NCBI RefSeq assembly: GCF_001042635.1
Contig: NZ_AP012331.1
Span: 930,001 to 994,000, forward strand
DNA length: 64,000 bases
Direction: 5' to 3'
Source: Bifidobacterium scardovii JCM 12489 = DSM 13734
GTDB taxonomy: Bacteria > Actinomycetota > Actinomycetes > Actinomycetales > Bifidobacteriaceae
The position numbers and the translations under genes were made by a program. This document shows positions 47,705-57,044 of this stretch, piece by piece. Under the pieces are notes generated by a model. The model worked only from the letters and a program-made list of their open reading frames with translations, did not search any database and was not told where the DNA came from. The first letter of the stretch is position 1, and each line of letters opens with the position of its first letter.

Positions 47705-49302
47705 CCAGTACCCCCAGCAGCAGTGAGATCCTTGCCCATCGTTCCGACTTCGGTCTGCGTCTGAGCAACTCGATGGCGAAATACGGGCCGTTGTGCGTAG
47801 GCATCGACCCTCATCGGAAGATCCTTGCCGACTGGGGGTACAACGTCGACGCGGAAGGCGCCGAGCTGTTCTCGGTGCGCATGCTGCAGGCAGCGAGCGG
47901 CCGCGCCGCCGCCGTCAAATTCCAGACGCCCATGTACGAGCGCTACGGATCCAAGGGATTCGCGGCGCTCGAGCGCGTGCTCTACGCGGCGCGCCAGATG
48001 GGCATCATCACCATCGTCGACTGCCTGCACGGCGGCCTGTCCACCACGATCTCCGCGATCGCAGACGCCTACTTCAAGCCGGGCGCCCCGCTGCTCGCCG
48101 ACGCGATCACGCTGCTGCCGTACTACGGCGCCCGCTCGCTCGGCAGCCTGATCAACGAGGCCATGGACAACGGCCGCGGCGTGTTCGTCGCGTCGCTGAC
48201 CTCCAACCCGGAGGGCGCCAGCCTGCAGACCGCCATCCGCCAGAGCGGCGAGTACGAGGGCAAGACCGTGTCCTTCGGCATCGCCAGCACCGTGCAGAAG
48301 TTCAACCAGGGCATCGAGGGTATGGGGTCGGCCGGCCTGATCATCGGCGCGACCATCGGCCAGTGGATGAACGACAGCGGCATCGACCCCTCCAAGTTCA
48401 CCGGCCCGATCCTGTCTCCCGGCTACGGCTGGCAGGGCGCCGAGGCCAAGGACCTGAGCACTGTGTTCAAGGGTACCAAGGGCAACGTGCTGGTCACCGT
48501 ATCGCGTTTCATCGCCTCCCACGGGCCGAACATCTCGGCGCTGGCGCAGGCCACCGAGGCGATCTCCCTCGACGTGCGCCAGGCGCTGATGGAAGCGACT
48601 TCCATGCCGTCCGACGAGAAGACGACGGGGGCGGCGGCCGGTGCCGCCGTCGCGCCCACGGCTGGTGCTGCGCCGCAGGCCGCGTCGTCGCCGGCTCCGG
48701 CGCCCGCCTCCGCCAAGCCCCGCGGCGGGCGTCTGCTGGTGCTGACCGGCCCCGCCGGTGTCGGCAAGGGTACCGTGGAGACCGCCCTGCGCAAGAAGCA
48801 CCCCGAGATCTGGCTGTCGGTGTCCGCGACCACCCGCGCGCCCCGCCCCGGCGAGGTCAACGGCGTGAACTATTGGTTCATGGACGATCAGGAGTTTGCC
48901 AAAAAGGAACAGGCCGGCGAATTCCTCGAAACCGCCACCGTGCACGGCATGGCCCGCTACGGCACGCCGCTCAAGCCGGTTCAGGACCACTTGGCGCACA
49001 ACGTCCCGACCATCCTCGAAATCGACCTGCAAGGCGCCCGCCGCGTCAAGGAGCGCGCCTCCGAGCTCGGCCTCGAGGTCGTCTCCGTCTTCATCGCCCC
49101 GCCCAGCTTCGACGAACTCGTCCGCCGCCTCACCGGCCGCGGTACCGAAACCCCCGAGCAGCGCGCCCGCCGCCTGGAAACCGCCAAGGTCGAACTGGCC
49201 GCCGAAGGCGAATTCGACGTCACCATCACCAATGACGACGTCGAGAGGGCGGCACAGGAGCTATGGTCCATCATCGCCAAAGAATACGGAATCGGCGAAT
49301 AA
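47701..49302 (+). CDS. gmk: Fusion: OMP-decarboxylase-like domain (degenerate) plus guanylate kinase
   Basis: 533 residues in one uninterrupted frame, ATGA-coupled to carB. Residues ~15-290 follow type-2 actinobacterial OMP decarboxylases ([47 protein letters not shown]), but the catalytic DxKxxD motif (normally DAKRGDIG) reads D107-C-L-H-G-G112, so the catalytic Lys and second Asp are absent. An Ala/Pro-rich linker (~300-342) leads to a complete guanylate kinase: P-loop GPAGVGKGT (350-358), [32 protein letters not shown] and the lid region. Kinase function (GMP to GDP) is secure. The first domain is probably not an active decarboxylase and may be structural or regulatory. Confidence 0.9.
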
Positions 49303-49394
49303 CGGAGCGTATACCGCCTTTCCTCAGCCTCGACGTGCGAAGCACGCCTTCGGCTTCGGACGGCGGTCTCCGCACGCGTTATTCGCCGATTCCG
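49287..49394. repeat. Gene-end mirror hairpin, copy B
   Basis: The left arm starts in the final codons of the guanylate-kinase fusion gene: CGGAATCGGCGAATAACG (49287-49304) holds the last four codons and the stop. The right arm ends CGTTATTCGCCGATTCCG (49377-49394), its perfect inverted copy over 18 bp. The inner part has GAGCGTATACCGCC facing GGCGGTCTCCGCAC and a small central stem, CGTGC-GAA-GCACG. Core words match copy A at 27550. Confidence 0.85.
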
Positions 49395-49407
49395 GCTCAG
49401 TGAATCT

Positions 49408-49449
49408 AAAAAATTGGGGGCTTTCCGCATGATCGCGGAAAGCCCCCAA
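49408..49449 (-). terminator. Terminator between the fusion gene and ilvD
   Basis: TTGGGGGCTTTCCGC (49414-49428) pairs with GCGGAAAGCCCCCAA (49435-49449). On the minus strand it is followed by T6 (A-run at 49408-49413), so it mainly ends ilvD. Confidence 0.9.
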
Positions 49450-49498
49450 ATCATATATGTGGGTCGGTCCCCGGTGCGGACACCGACCCGTGCGTGGA

Positions 49499-51361
49499 TC
49501 AGGCGAGGCCCGACAGCTTGTTGATCAGCTCGGGATCTCGAGTAGCGCCCTTGTCGGCGGAGCGGGCGAAGGCGGCGTAGGCCTTGAGCGCCTGCGAGAC
49601 GTGGCGGTTGCGGTGAGCCACGTAGCCGTCGCCGGCTTCGAGCTCGCGGCGGCGCTCGTCCAGCTGCTCGTCGGTCAGCTCCACGTTCACGGAACGGGCC
49701 TCGATGTCGATGTCGATGATGTCGCCGTTCTTGATGAGCGCCACCGGGCCCTTGTTCGCGGCCTCGGGGGCCATGTGGCCGATGGCCAGACCGGAGGAGC
49801 CGCCGGAGTAGCGGCCGTCGGTGAGCATGGCGACCTGCTTGCCGATGCCCTTGCCCTTGACGAAGGAGGTCGGGTACAGCATCTCCTGCATGCCCGGGCC
49901 GCCCTTCGGGCCCTCGTAGCGGATCACGAGCGCCATGCCGGGCTTCAGGGTGTCGTTCAGGATGACCTCGATGGCCTGCTCCTGGGAGTCGACCACCAGG
50001 GCCGGTCCGCGGAACTTCCAGATCTCCGGCGGCACGCCGGCGGTCTTGACCACGCAGCCGTCGGGCGCCAGGTTGCCGCGCAGCACGGCGAGGCCGCCCT
50101 CGTGGATCTCCGGGTGGTTGATGTCGTGGATGGCGCCGTTGGTGCGGTCGCGGTCGAGCGAGTCGAACAGCGTGGTGTGCGTCCACGGCTCCGGGGAGAT
50201 GATGTGGCCGGGAGCGGCCTTGTACATCTGCTGGGCCTCCTCGGTGCAGGTCGGGCGCATGATGTCCCAGTCGGCCAGCTTGGCCTCCAGCGTCGGGTAG
50301 TCGATGGAATGCACGTTGGTGTGCAGCTTGCCGGCGCGGTCGAGCTCGCCGAGGATGCCGGTGATGCCGCCGGCGCGGTGCACGTCGGAGATCTCCCACT
50401 TGCCGGACGGGCTGGCCTTGCAGATGCACGGCACGGTGTGCGAGATGCGCTCGATGTCGTCCAGGGTGAAGTCCACGTCGGCGGACTGGGCCATGGCGAG
50501 GATATGCAGCACGGTGTTGGTGGAGCCGCCCATGGCCACGTCCATGGTCATGGCGTTCTCGAAGGCCTCCTTGGTGGCGATGGAGCGAGGCAGCACGGAA
50601 TCGTCGGAATCGTCGTAGTACTGGTGAGCGATCTTGACGACCTGGCGGGCGGCGCGCCTGAACAGGTCCTTGCGGTAGGAGTGGGAGGCGAGAATGGTGC
50701 CGTTGCCGGGCAGGGCCAAGCCGATGGCCTCGGTCAGGCAGTTCATCGAGTTGGCGGTGAACATGCCGGCGCAGGAGCCGCAGGTCGGGCAGACGGTCTT
50801 TTCGTAGTTGAGCAGCTCCTCGTCGGAGACGGAGTCGTCGGCGGTGGCGTACATCACGTCGATGAGGTCGGTGCTCTTCACGGTGCCGTCGGCGAGCGTC
50901 GTGGTGCCGGCCTCCATCGGGCCGCCGGAGACGAACACGGTCGGGATGTTGAGTCGCAGGGCCGCCATCAGCATGCCCGGCACGACCTTGTCGCAGTTCG
51001 GGATGCAGATCAGCGCGTCGGCGCAGTGCGCGTTGCACTGGTACTCGACGGTGTCGGCGATGATGTCGCGGCTCGGCAGCGAGTACAGCATGCCCGTGTG
51101 GCCCATGGCGATGCCGTCGTCCACGGCCATCGTGTTGAACTCGCGGGGGATGCCGCCGGCCTCGCGGATGGCTTCGGAGACGATGCGGCCAACCTTGTTG
51201 AGGTGGACGTGGCCGGGCAGGAACTCGTCGAAGGAGTTCGCGATGGCGATGATGGGCTTCTTGCCCATGTCGTCGCCACTGACGCCGGCTGCACGGTAGA
51301 GGGCTCGGGCGCCTGCAAAGACGCGCCCGTTCATGATTTTTGCGGATCGCATTTCGGTCAT
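49499..51361 (-). CDS. ilvD: Dihydroxy-acid dehydratase
   Basis: 620 residues. The iron-sulfur cysteines are in [29 protein letters not shown] and an upstream Cys; [10 protein letters not shown] and [18 protein letters not shown] complete the active site. It makes 2-keto acids in isoleucine/valine synthesis. No clear ribosome site precedes the ATG at 51361; an ATG at 51352 is an alternative. The gene stands alone, ending at the shared terminator. Confidence 0.96.
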   Translation of the reverse strand: MTEMRSAKIMNGRVFAGARALYRAAGVSGDDMGKKPIIAIANSFDEFLPGHVHLNKVGRIVSEAIREAGGIPREFNTMAVDDGIAMGHTGMLYSLPSRDIIADTVEYQCNAHCADALICIPNCDKVVPGMLMAALRLNIPTVFVSGGPMEAGTTTLADGTVKSTDLIDVMYATADDSVSDEELLNYEKTVCPTCGSCAGMFTANSMNCLTEAIGLALPGNGTILASHSYRKDLFRRAARQVVKIAHQYYDDSDDSVLPRSIATKEAFENAMTMDVAMGGSTNTVLHILAMAQSADVDFTLDDIERISHTVPCICKASPSGKWEISDVHRAGGITGILGELDRAGKLHTNVHSIDYPTLEAKLADWDIMRPTCTEEAQQMYKAAPGHIISPEPWTHTTLFDSLDRDRTNGAIHDINHPEIHEGGLAVLRGNLAPDGCVVKTAGVPPEIWKFRGPALVVDSQEQAIEVILNDTLKPGMALVIRYEGPKGGPGMQEMLYPTSFVKGKGIGKQVAMLTDGRYSGGSSGLAIGHMAPEAANKGPVALIKNGDIIDIDIEARSVNVELTDEQLDERRRELEAGDGYVAHRNRHVSQALKAYAAFARSADKGATRDPELINKLSGLA

Positions 51362-51541
51362 GGTTCTATTCAACCGCGTAAGCAGGACTCGCGCGTTGTC
51401 AAGAGTCACATCGTGGAATTTACGAGGAGTTTACATTACGGCGCTACCGACGGTGCTCCGTCGACGCCATCGGCGGCGCCGGTAGCCTCACGGGCATGGG
51501 CGTCCGGCGGCATCGGCGCCGCCGCGACACGCCGCACGCGG

Positions 51542-52066
51542 TCAGTGGCGCTCCTCGTAGTCGCGCATCCACTCGAAGCACATGCGGGTCTGCTCGGCGT
51601 CGGCCAGCGCGCGGTGCTCCTCCACGTCGGCGATGCCGAAGCGCTGGATCAGGTCGAGCAGCCGGTGGTGGCGCTCGTACGGGAACAGCGTGCGGCTCAT
51701 TTGCAGGGTGTCGATCACCGGGTTGGGCACCGAACGCTGCAGGATGCGCTGCGCCGCGATGTCGATGAACTTGATGTCGAAACGCGCGATGTTGTGGCCG
51801 ATCAGCGCGTCGTCGCCGCACCAGTCGAGGAAGGCCGGCAGCACGTCGTCGAGATCCGGCGCCGGCGCCAGCATGTCGCGGGTGATGCCGGTCAGCTGCG
51901 TGATGCGCGGACTGAGCGGCCGGAACGGGTTCACCAGCTGCTGGAACGTGGCGATCGGCTTGCGGTCGACCACCTTGACCGCGCCGAATTCGATGATCGT
52001 ATCCCGGTACCAGCTCACGCCGGTCGTTTCCAAATCCAGCACGACGTAGTCATCGGGCAGCAGCAC
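51542..52066 (-). CDS. DnaQ-like 3'-5' exonuclease
   Basis: 174 residues from a GTG at 52066 (AGAGGA upstream). DEDDh motifs: VVLDLETTGV (Exo I, Asp and Glu), IGHNIARFDIKFI (Exo II, Asp), and HRALADAEQT (Exo III, His and Asp). Such a lone domain can serve as polymerase-III epsilon-like proofreader or a repair/RNA nuclease. A C-terminal clamp-binding motif is not evident. Upstream, in-frame ATGs lie in GC-rich DNA without a ribosome site. Confidence 0.88.
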   Translation of the reverse strand: MLLPDDYVVLDLETTGVSWYRDTIIEFGAVKVVDRKPIATFQQLVNPFRPLSPRITQLTGITRDMLAPAPDLDDVLPAFLDWCGDDALIGHNIARFDIKFIDIAAQRILQRSVPNPVIDTLQMSRTLFPYERHHRLLDLIQRFGIADVEEHRALADAEQTRMCFEWMRDYEERH

Positions 52067-52296
52067 GGTAGCATCCTCTTTCTGTGTATGGACTCTCTGC
52101 GGGGATTCCTGCGGCGGCGGGCCGGCGACGCGCCCGCCTGGAGCCCCGTCCGTCACCGTCCAAGAATATCGGAAGCCCGGATGTTCCGTGGCTGTGGCGT
52201 CCCGGCCGCCGACGCCCGCGGATTCCGGCGTGCCGAGTATCGTTGCTGTAGTTTGTGCGGTCGGATGGCGGGGCAACGGAAGGCAGGGAGAACGGC

Positions 52297-54480
52297 ATGA
52301 AGCAGATCGTCGCGGGCATTCTGGCGCATGTGGACGCGGGCAAGACCACGTTGTCGGAGGCGCTGCTCTATCGCACCGGGCGGATCCGCAAGCTCGGCCG
52401 TGTCGATCACGGCGACGCCTTCCTCGACACCGACGCGATGGAGCGCGCCCGCGGCATCACGATCTTCGCCGAACCGGCCATCATTCAGACCGGCGATCTG
52501 GCCGTCACCCTGCTCGATACCCCGGGGCACGTCGATTTCGCGGCCGAGACCGAGCGCACGTTGCGCGTGCTCGACTACGCGGTCCTCGTCGTGTCGGGCG
52601 CCGACGGCGTGCAGGGCCATACCGCCACGCTGTGGCGGCTGCTGGCGCGCTACCGGGTGCCGACCTTCATCTTCGTGAACAAGATGGACGCGCCCGGCGC
52701 CGATCGCGCGGCGCTGCTCTCGCAGCTGCGCGGCCGGTTCGGCGACGGCTGCATCGACTTCGAGGGAGGAAACGACCCCGGGGTCATGGAGGATCTCGCC
52801 ATGCAGGACGAGCGCGCGACGGATGCCCTGCTGGGGGAGGGCCGCGTGCCCGACGGCGATATCCGGCGCATGATCGCCGAGCGCAAGGTGTTCCCCTGCT
52901 TTTTCGGCTCGGCGCTGCGCATGGAGGGCATCGACGAGTTCCTCGCCGGATTCGGGCGCTACGTGCGCGAGCCGGCATACGGCGACGGGTTCGGCGCGCG
53001 GGTGTACAAGGTATCGCACGATGCGCAGGGCAACCGGCTGACTTGGCTGAAGGTTACCGGCGGCGAGCTGCGCGCGAAGATGACGCTGACGAACGCCGGG
53101 GCCGATGAGGACGCCGGCGGCCGGGGCCAGGAGAACGGGCTGCCGGCCGGCGGCTTGGCCGACAGCTTGGTCGACCCCGAACGGATATGGCGGGAGAAGG
53201 CCGATCAGGTACGCCTGTATTCGGGCGCGAAGTTCACGGTCTCCGATCGCGCCCCGGCCGGTTCCATCTGCGCGGTGACCGGCCTGACGCGCACCTTCCC
53301 CGGCGAGGGGCTTGGCCTGGAGTCCGATGCCGGCAGCCCGGTGCTGCAGCCGGTGCTCACCTATACGCTGCTGCCCGGCGGCAACGACGTCCACAAGTGC
53401 CTGATGGCGTTGCGCGAGCTGGACGACGAGGACCCGCTGCTGCACGTCGTGTGGCAGGAGCGGTTGCAGGAGATCCATGTGCAGCTGATGGGCGCGGTGC
53501 AGCTGGAGATCGTCCGGCAGATGATGCACGACCGGTTCGGGCTCGACGTGGAATTCGGCCCTGGCGGCATCCTGTACAAGGAGACGATCACGCACCCGGT
53601 CGAGGGCGTTGGCCACTTCGAGCCGCTGAGGCACTATGCCGAGGCTCATGTGCTGCTCGAGCCGGGCGATCCGGGCAGCGGGCTGACCTTCGCCAGCTCA
53701 TGCAGCGAGAACGAGCTGGCGCGCAACTGGCAGCGCCTGATCCTTACGCATTTCGCGGAAAAGGAGCATCTCGGGGTGCTGATCGGCGCGCCGATCAACG
53801 ATATGCGGCTGACGCTGGTGGCCGGGCGCGCGCACGAGAAGCACACGGAAGGCGGCGATTTCCGCCAGGCGACCTATCGCGCGATCCGCCAGGGCCTCAT
53901 GATGGCGCTGGTCGAGGGCGACGTCGAGTCGCGGTTCGGCGGGCGCGACGAGGATGACGCCGCGGAACAGATCGCGGAGGAGCGCGGCGCGCGGAAGCGC
54001 GACGATGCGGATGCCGGCGATGCCGGGGCGGATGCGCCCGAGGCCGCTCGCGCCGCGGCGGAGCACCCCGGCTGGTGCCGCGTGCTCGAGCCGTGGTACC
54101 GGTTCCGTCTTGAGATTCCGCAGGACATGCTCGGCCGTGCCATGTCTGACGTGCAGCGCATGGCCGGGCGGTTCGACCCGCCGCTCTCGGACGGGGAGTA
54201 CGCGGTGCTGGAGGGCGATTGCCCGGTCTCCGAGATGCGCGACTACGCGATGGATGTGAACGCCTACACGCATGGGCTCGGGCGGCTCTCCTGCACTTTC
54301 GGCGGGTACCGGCCTTGCCACGACGAGGCCGGGGTCATCGAGCGGGCCGCCTACGACCCGGAAGCGGACCTCGACAATACGCCCGATTCGGTGTTCTGCG
54401 CGCACGGCGCCGGCTACCCGGTCAAGTGGTATCGCGTGCCGGACTTCATGCACCTCGGCTACGCGAGCGACGTGATGTAG
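52297..54480 (+). CDS. Tet(M)-like/EF-G-family translation GTPase
   Basis: 727 residues from the ATG at 52297 (GGGAGAA upstream). G motifs: [61 protein letters not shown]. The overall plan is that of ribosomal-protection proteins (Tet(M)/Tet(W)) and their chromosomal relatives; the C-terminal YAMDVNAYTHGLGRLSCTFGGY matches their domain V end. Two unusual inserts exist: one near residues 265-290 and an Asp/Ala/Glu-rich stretch near 555-590. GC content and codon use match the chromosome, so it looks native, not a recently acquired resistance gene. Tetracycline protection is not proven by sequence. Confidence 0.88.
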   Translation: MKQIVAGILAHVDAGKTTLSEALLYRTGRIRKLGRVDHGDAFLDTDAMERARGITIFAEPAIIQTGDLAVTLLDTPGHVDFAAETERTLRVLDYAVLVVSGADGVQGHTATLWRLLARYRVPTFIFVNKMDAPGADRAALLSQLRGRFGDGCIDFEGGNDPGVMEDLAMQDERATDALLGEGRVPDGDIRRMIAERKVFPCFFGSALRMEGIDEFLAGFGRYVREPAYGDGFGARVYKVSHDAQGNRLTWLKVTGGELRAKMTLTNAGADEDAGGRGQENGLPAGGLADSLVDPERIWREKADQVRLYSGAKFTVSDRAPAGSICAVTGLTRTFPGEGLGLESDAGSPVLQPVLTYTLLPGGNDVHKCLMALRELDDEDPLLHVVWQERLQEIHVQLMGAVQLEIVRQMMHDRFGLDVEFGPGGILYKETITHPVEGVGHFEPLRHYAEAHVLLEPGDPGSGLTFASSCSENELARNWQRLILTHFAEKEHLGVLIGAPINDMRLTLVAGRAHEKHTEGGDFRQATYRAIRQGLMMALVEGDVESRFGGRDEDDAAEQIAEERGARKRDDADAGDAGADAPEAARAAAEHPGWCRVLEPWYRFRLEIPQDMLGRAMSDVQRMAGRFDPPLSDGEYAVLEGDCPVSEMRDYAMDVNAYTHGLGRLSCTFGGYRPCHDEAGVIERAAYDPEADLDNTPDSVFCAHGAGYPVKWYRVPDFMHLGYASDVM

Positions 54481-54497
54481 CCCGCGTGCGGTCATCT

Positions 54498-54612
54498 GCT
54501 CCCGGGTTTCACACGGAAAACGGCCTCTGGGCGTGTAAACCCCGGGAGCTCCCCTCGGCTGCTCCCGGGTTTCACACGCTGGACGGCTCTTTTCCGTGTA
54601 TAACTCGGGAGT
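54498..54612. repeat. Two tandem hairpins after the Tet(M)-like gene
   Basis: GCTCCCGGGTTTCACAC occurs twice (54498 and 54561). Each copy pairs with a partner (GTGTAAACCCCGGGAGC at 54533; GTGTATAACTCGGGAGT at 54596), giving two similar 17-bp imperfect hairpins in direct orientation. The second partner has diverged while still pairing. Confidence 0.85.
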
Positions 54613-54627
54613 ACTGCCGGCAACGGC

Positions 54628-54652
54628 TATAATTGTCCTTGGATGTGACAAT
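54628..54652 (+). promoter_or_regulatory. MarR-gene promoter and operator
   Basis: A perfect -10, TATAAT (54628-54633), overlaps the inverted repeat ATTGTC-N9-GACAAT (54632-54652). In the form TTGTCC-N7-TGACAA it parallels the element before the ABC transporter (55174). Confidence 0.7.
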
Positions 54653-54674
54653 CGATGAAGGGGCGGTGGTTGCT

Positions 54675-55169
54675 GTGGCGGGGAATGCGGATGGGGATGG
54701 GGAGCTTGATCCCGCGGTTGGGCGGCGCGAATCGATCTCCGAGCAGATCGACCGGTTCTTCGACGAGCTGCACCGCATCGACGTGGCCTACTCGGACTAT
54801 GCCCGCCGCGCCGGCGTCTCCGACAATCTGATGTGCATCCTCGACTACCTCAAGGACCACGAGGGCGCGTCGCAGCGCGCGATCTGCGAATACACGCTGC
54901 TGCCGAGGCAGACAGTCAACAACATCATCGCGTCGTTCGCCGAGCGCGGCCTGGTGGAGCTCGGCGAATCCGAGGAGGACCGCCGGGTGAAGACCGTGCG
55001 GTTCACCGACGCCGGGCGCCGGTACTGCAATGGGCTGATCGCGCCGAGCCGGGCCGCCGAATACCGCGCAATGAGCGAGATGCCGGGGGAACTGCGCGAT
55101 GCGCTGCTGCGCGGCATGGAGATCTACGGACAGGTATTCCGCCGCCAGATGTGGCGCGCCGGAAATTGA
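54675..55169 (+). CDS. MarR-family transcriptional regulator
   Basis: About 164 residues if translation begins at the GTG at 54675. The frame is open further up to a TTG at 54633, but that codon sits inside the -10 of the probable promoter, and GAAGGGG lies before 54675. Winged helix: SDNLMCILDYLKDHEGASQRAICEYTLLPRQTVNNIIASFAERGLVEL, then the wing SEEDRRVKTVRFTDAGR. It precedes and probably represses the two ABC genes and itself through the shared TGTCC/GGACA-type repeats. This layout matches bifidobacterial multidrug exporter loci controlled by a MarR protein. Confidence 0.88.
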   Translation: MAGNADGDGELDPAVGRRESISEQIDRFFDELHRIDVAYSDYARRAGVSDNLMCILDYLKDHEGASQRAICEYTLLPRQTVNNIIASFAERGLVELGESEEDRRVKTVRFTDAGRRYCNGLIAPSRAAEYRAMSEMPGELRDALLRGMEIYGQVFRRQMWRAGN

Positions 55170-55194
55170 CAACTGTCCCAGTATAGGACAATAT
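55166..55194 (+). promoter_or_regulatory. ABC-exporter promoter and operator
   Basis: TTGACA (55166-55171) overlaps the stop codon of the MarR gene. TGTCC-N7-GGACA (55174-55190) fills the spacer; the -10 is weak (CAATAT at 55189 with a 17-bp spacer). Repressor binding would block the polymerase. Confidence 0.65.
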
Positions 55195-55285
55195 AGCGAT
55201 TGTATGCCCGTACAGGCGGGTTGGCCGGGCGCGCCGTCGCGCGGGCCACAGACAAGGAACAGGCCGGAACACGAGGAAGGTCATT

Positions 55286-57043
55286 ATGCGGCTGGTTGTC
55301 CGTTTCATGAAGCCATACTGGGGGCTGTTCGCGGTGACGACGGTGCTGTTGTTCGCCGATGTGATCGGCGCGCTCATCATCCCGACCTTTGCCGCGGAGC
55401 TGCTCAACGAGAGCGCCACGCACGCGTCGTTCGACGCGATGGTCGCGACCGCGGCCAAGATGGGCGCCGCCGCGCTGGTCTCGGGCCTGGCCGCGGTGGC
55501 CGGCGGCTGGTGCTGCTCGCAGCTGACCTCGAAGGTCGGCAAGGACATGCGCGTGGCGCTGTACAACAAGTCGCTCGACCTGTCGATCTACGATTTCCGC
55601 AACTTCGGCACCGCGTCGATCACCACGCGCACCATCAACGACGTGGTCAACATCCAGATGGCCATGACCAACGTGATGGGCATGCTGCTGCCCGTGCCGG
55701 TCATCTTCGCGATCGCGCTGACCCTGTCGTTCCGCCTCGACGTGACGATGTCGCTGTGGCTGCTCGCCGCGATCGCCTTCGTGTGCGTCGTCGCGTGGTT
55801 CATCATGCGCACCGCCTCGCCGCTCTTCCGCCGCCTGCAGAAGCTGCTCGACCGCATCGGCGCCGTGCTGCTCGAGAACCTGACCGGCGTGCGCGTGATC
55901 CGCGCCTTCGGCAAGGAGCGCCACGAACAGCGCCGCATGGACGACACCTTCGCCGACTACGCCACCACCTCGATCAAGGCGAACCGGCTGTTCGCCAACC
56001 TCGACGGGCTGTCGTACTTCGGCATGAACGCGTTCATCGTCGTCGTGTACTTCCTGGCCGGCGGGCGCATCAGCGCCGGCGGCTTCCGGATCGGCGACAT
56101 CACGGCGATCGTGGAATACGCGATCATGGCGCTGTTCTATCTGATGATGGCGCAGATGGTGATCATGACCCTGCCGCGCGCCCTCGAATGTTGCGAGCGC
56201 GTGCGCCTCGTGCTCGACCACGACCCGCAGATCGCCGACCCCGCACCGGGGGACGCGGTCGACATGAGCGGCCGCGGCCCGCTGGACGACGGCGAGGTGC
56301 TCGCCTTCCGCGACGTGACCTTCCGGTTCGCCGACGCGCAGGAGGATGCGCTGAGTCACGTCGACTTCGTCTGCCGCAAGGGCCAGATCACGGCGATCAT
56401 CGGCGGCACCGGCTCCGGCAAATCGACGATCGCGATGCTCGCGCTGCGATTCCACGACGCGAGCTGGGGCAAGGTCACGCTCGACGGCGTGGACGTGCGC
56501 GACATGACCCAGCGCGACCTGCGCTCGCGCATCGCCTACGTGCAGCAGCAGGCGTGGCTGTTCTCCGGGACCATCGCCGAGAACCTGCGCTACGGCGACA
56601 AGGACGCCACCGACCGCGAGCTGAACCATGCGCTCGAGGTCGCGCAGGCCGATGAGTTCGTCGACTCGCTGCCCGACGGCCTGGACTCGCGCGTGGCCCA
56701 GGGCGGCATGAACTTCTCCGGCGGGCAGAAGCAGCGCCTGTCGATCGCCCGCGCGCTGGTCGGCGACGCGCAGATCGTGGTCTTCGACGACAGCTTCTCC
56801 GCGCTCGACTTCAAGACCGACGCCGCGCTGCGCCACGCGCTCGCCGCGGAAATGGGCGACCGCGCGGTGCTCATCATCGCGCAGCGCGTGAGCACGATAC
56901 AGCACGCCGACCAGATCATCGTCCTGTCCGATGGCAGGGTCGCTGGGCTGGGGCGGCACGACGATCTCATGGAGACCTGCGACGTGTACCGGGAGATCGT
57001 CGAATCGCAGACCAAGGAACCGAGCATGGGAGAGGAGGCCTGA
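55286..57043 (+). CDS. ABC exporter, half 1 (degenerate Walker B)
   Basis: 585 residues: six-helix membrane domain (~15-300) and nucleotide-binding domain. Walker A GGTGSGKST, Q-loop AYVQQQAWLFSG, signature FSGGQKQR, and Walker B IVVFDDSFSALD, where the catalytic Glu is Asp. The partner gene has the opposite defect, so the two form a heterodimer with one working and one degenerate ATP site, as in LmrCD/TM287-288-type exporters. The downstream gene starts 1 bp after its stop. Likely exports drugs, bile salts or other toxic compounds. Confidence 0.92.
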   Translation: MRLVVRFMKPYWGLFAVTTVLLFADVIGALIIPTFAAELLNESATHASFDAMVATAAKMGAAALVSGLAAVAGGWCCSQLTSKVGKDMRVALYNKSLDLSIYDFRNFGTASITTRTINDVVNIQMAMTNVMGMLLPVPVIFAIALTLSFRLDVTMSLWLLAAIAFVCVVAWFIMRTASPLFRRLQKLLDRIGAVLLENLTGVRVIRAFGKERHEQRRMDDTFADYATTSIKANRLFANLDGLSYFGMNAFIVVVYFLAGGRISAGGFRIGDITAIVEYAIMALFYLMMAQMVIMTLPRALECCERVRLVLDHDPQIADPAPGDAVDMSGRGPLDDGEVLAFRDVTFRFADAQEDALSHVDFVCRKGQITAIIGGTGSGKSTIAMLALRFHDASWGKVTLDGVDVRDMTQRDLRSRIAYVQQQAWLFSGTIAENLRYGDKDATDRELNHALEVAQADEFVDSLPDGLDSRVAQGGMNFSGGQKQRLSIARALVGDAQIVVFDDSFSALDFKTDAALRHALAAEMGDRAVLIIAQRVSTIQHADQIIVLSDGRVAGLGRHDDLMETCDVYREIVESQTKEPSMGEEA

Positions 57044-57044
57044 C

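Noticed and set aside
52297..54480. Recently acquired tetracycline-resistance gene
   Set aside because: No mobile-element genes nearby, base composition equals the surroundings, and the protein has inserts absent from Tet(M)/Tet(W).
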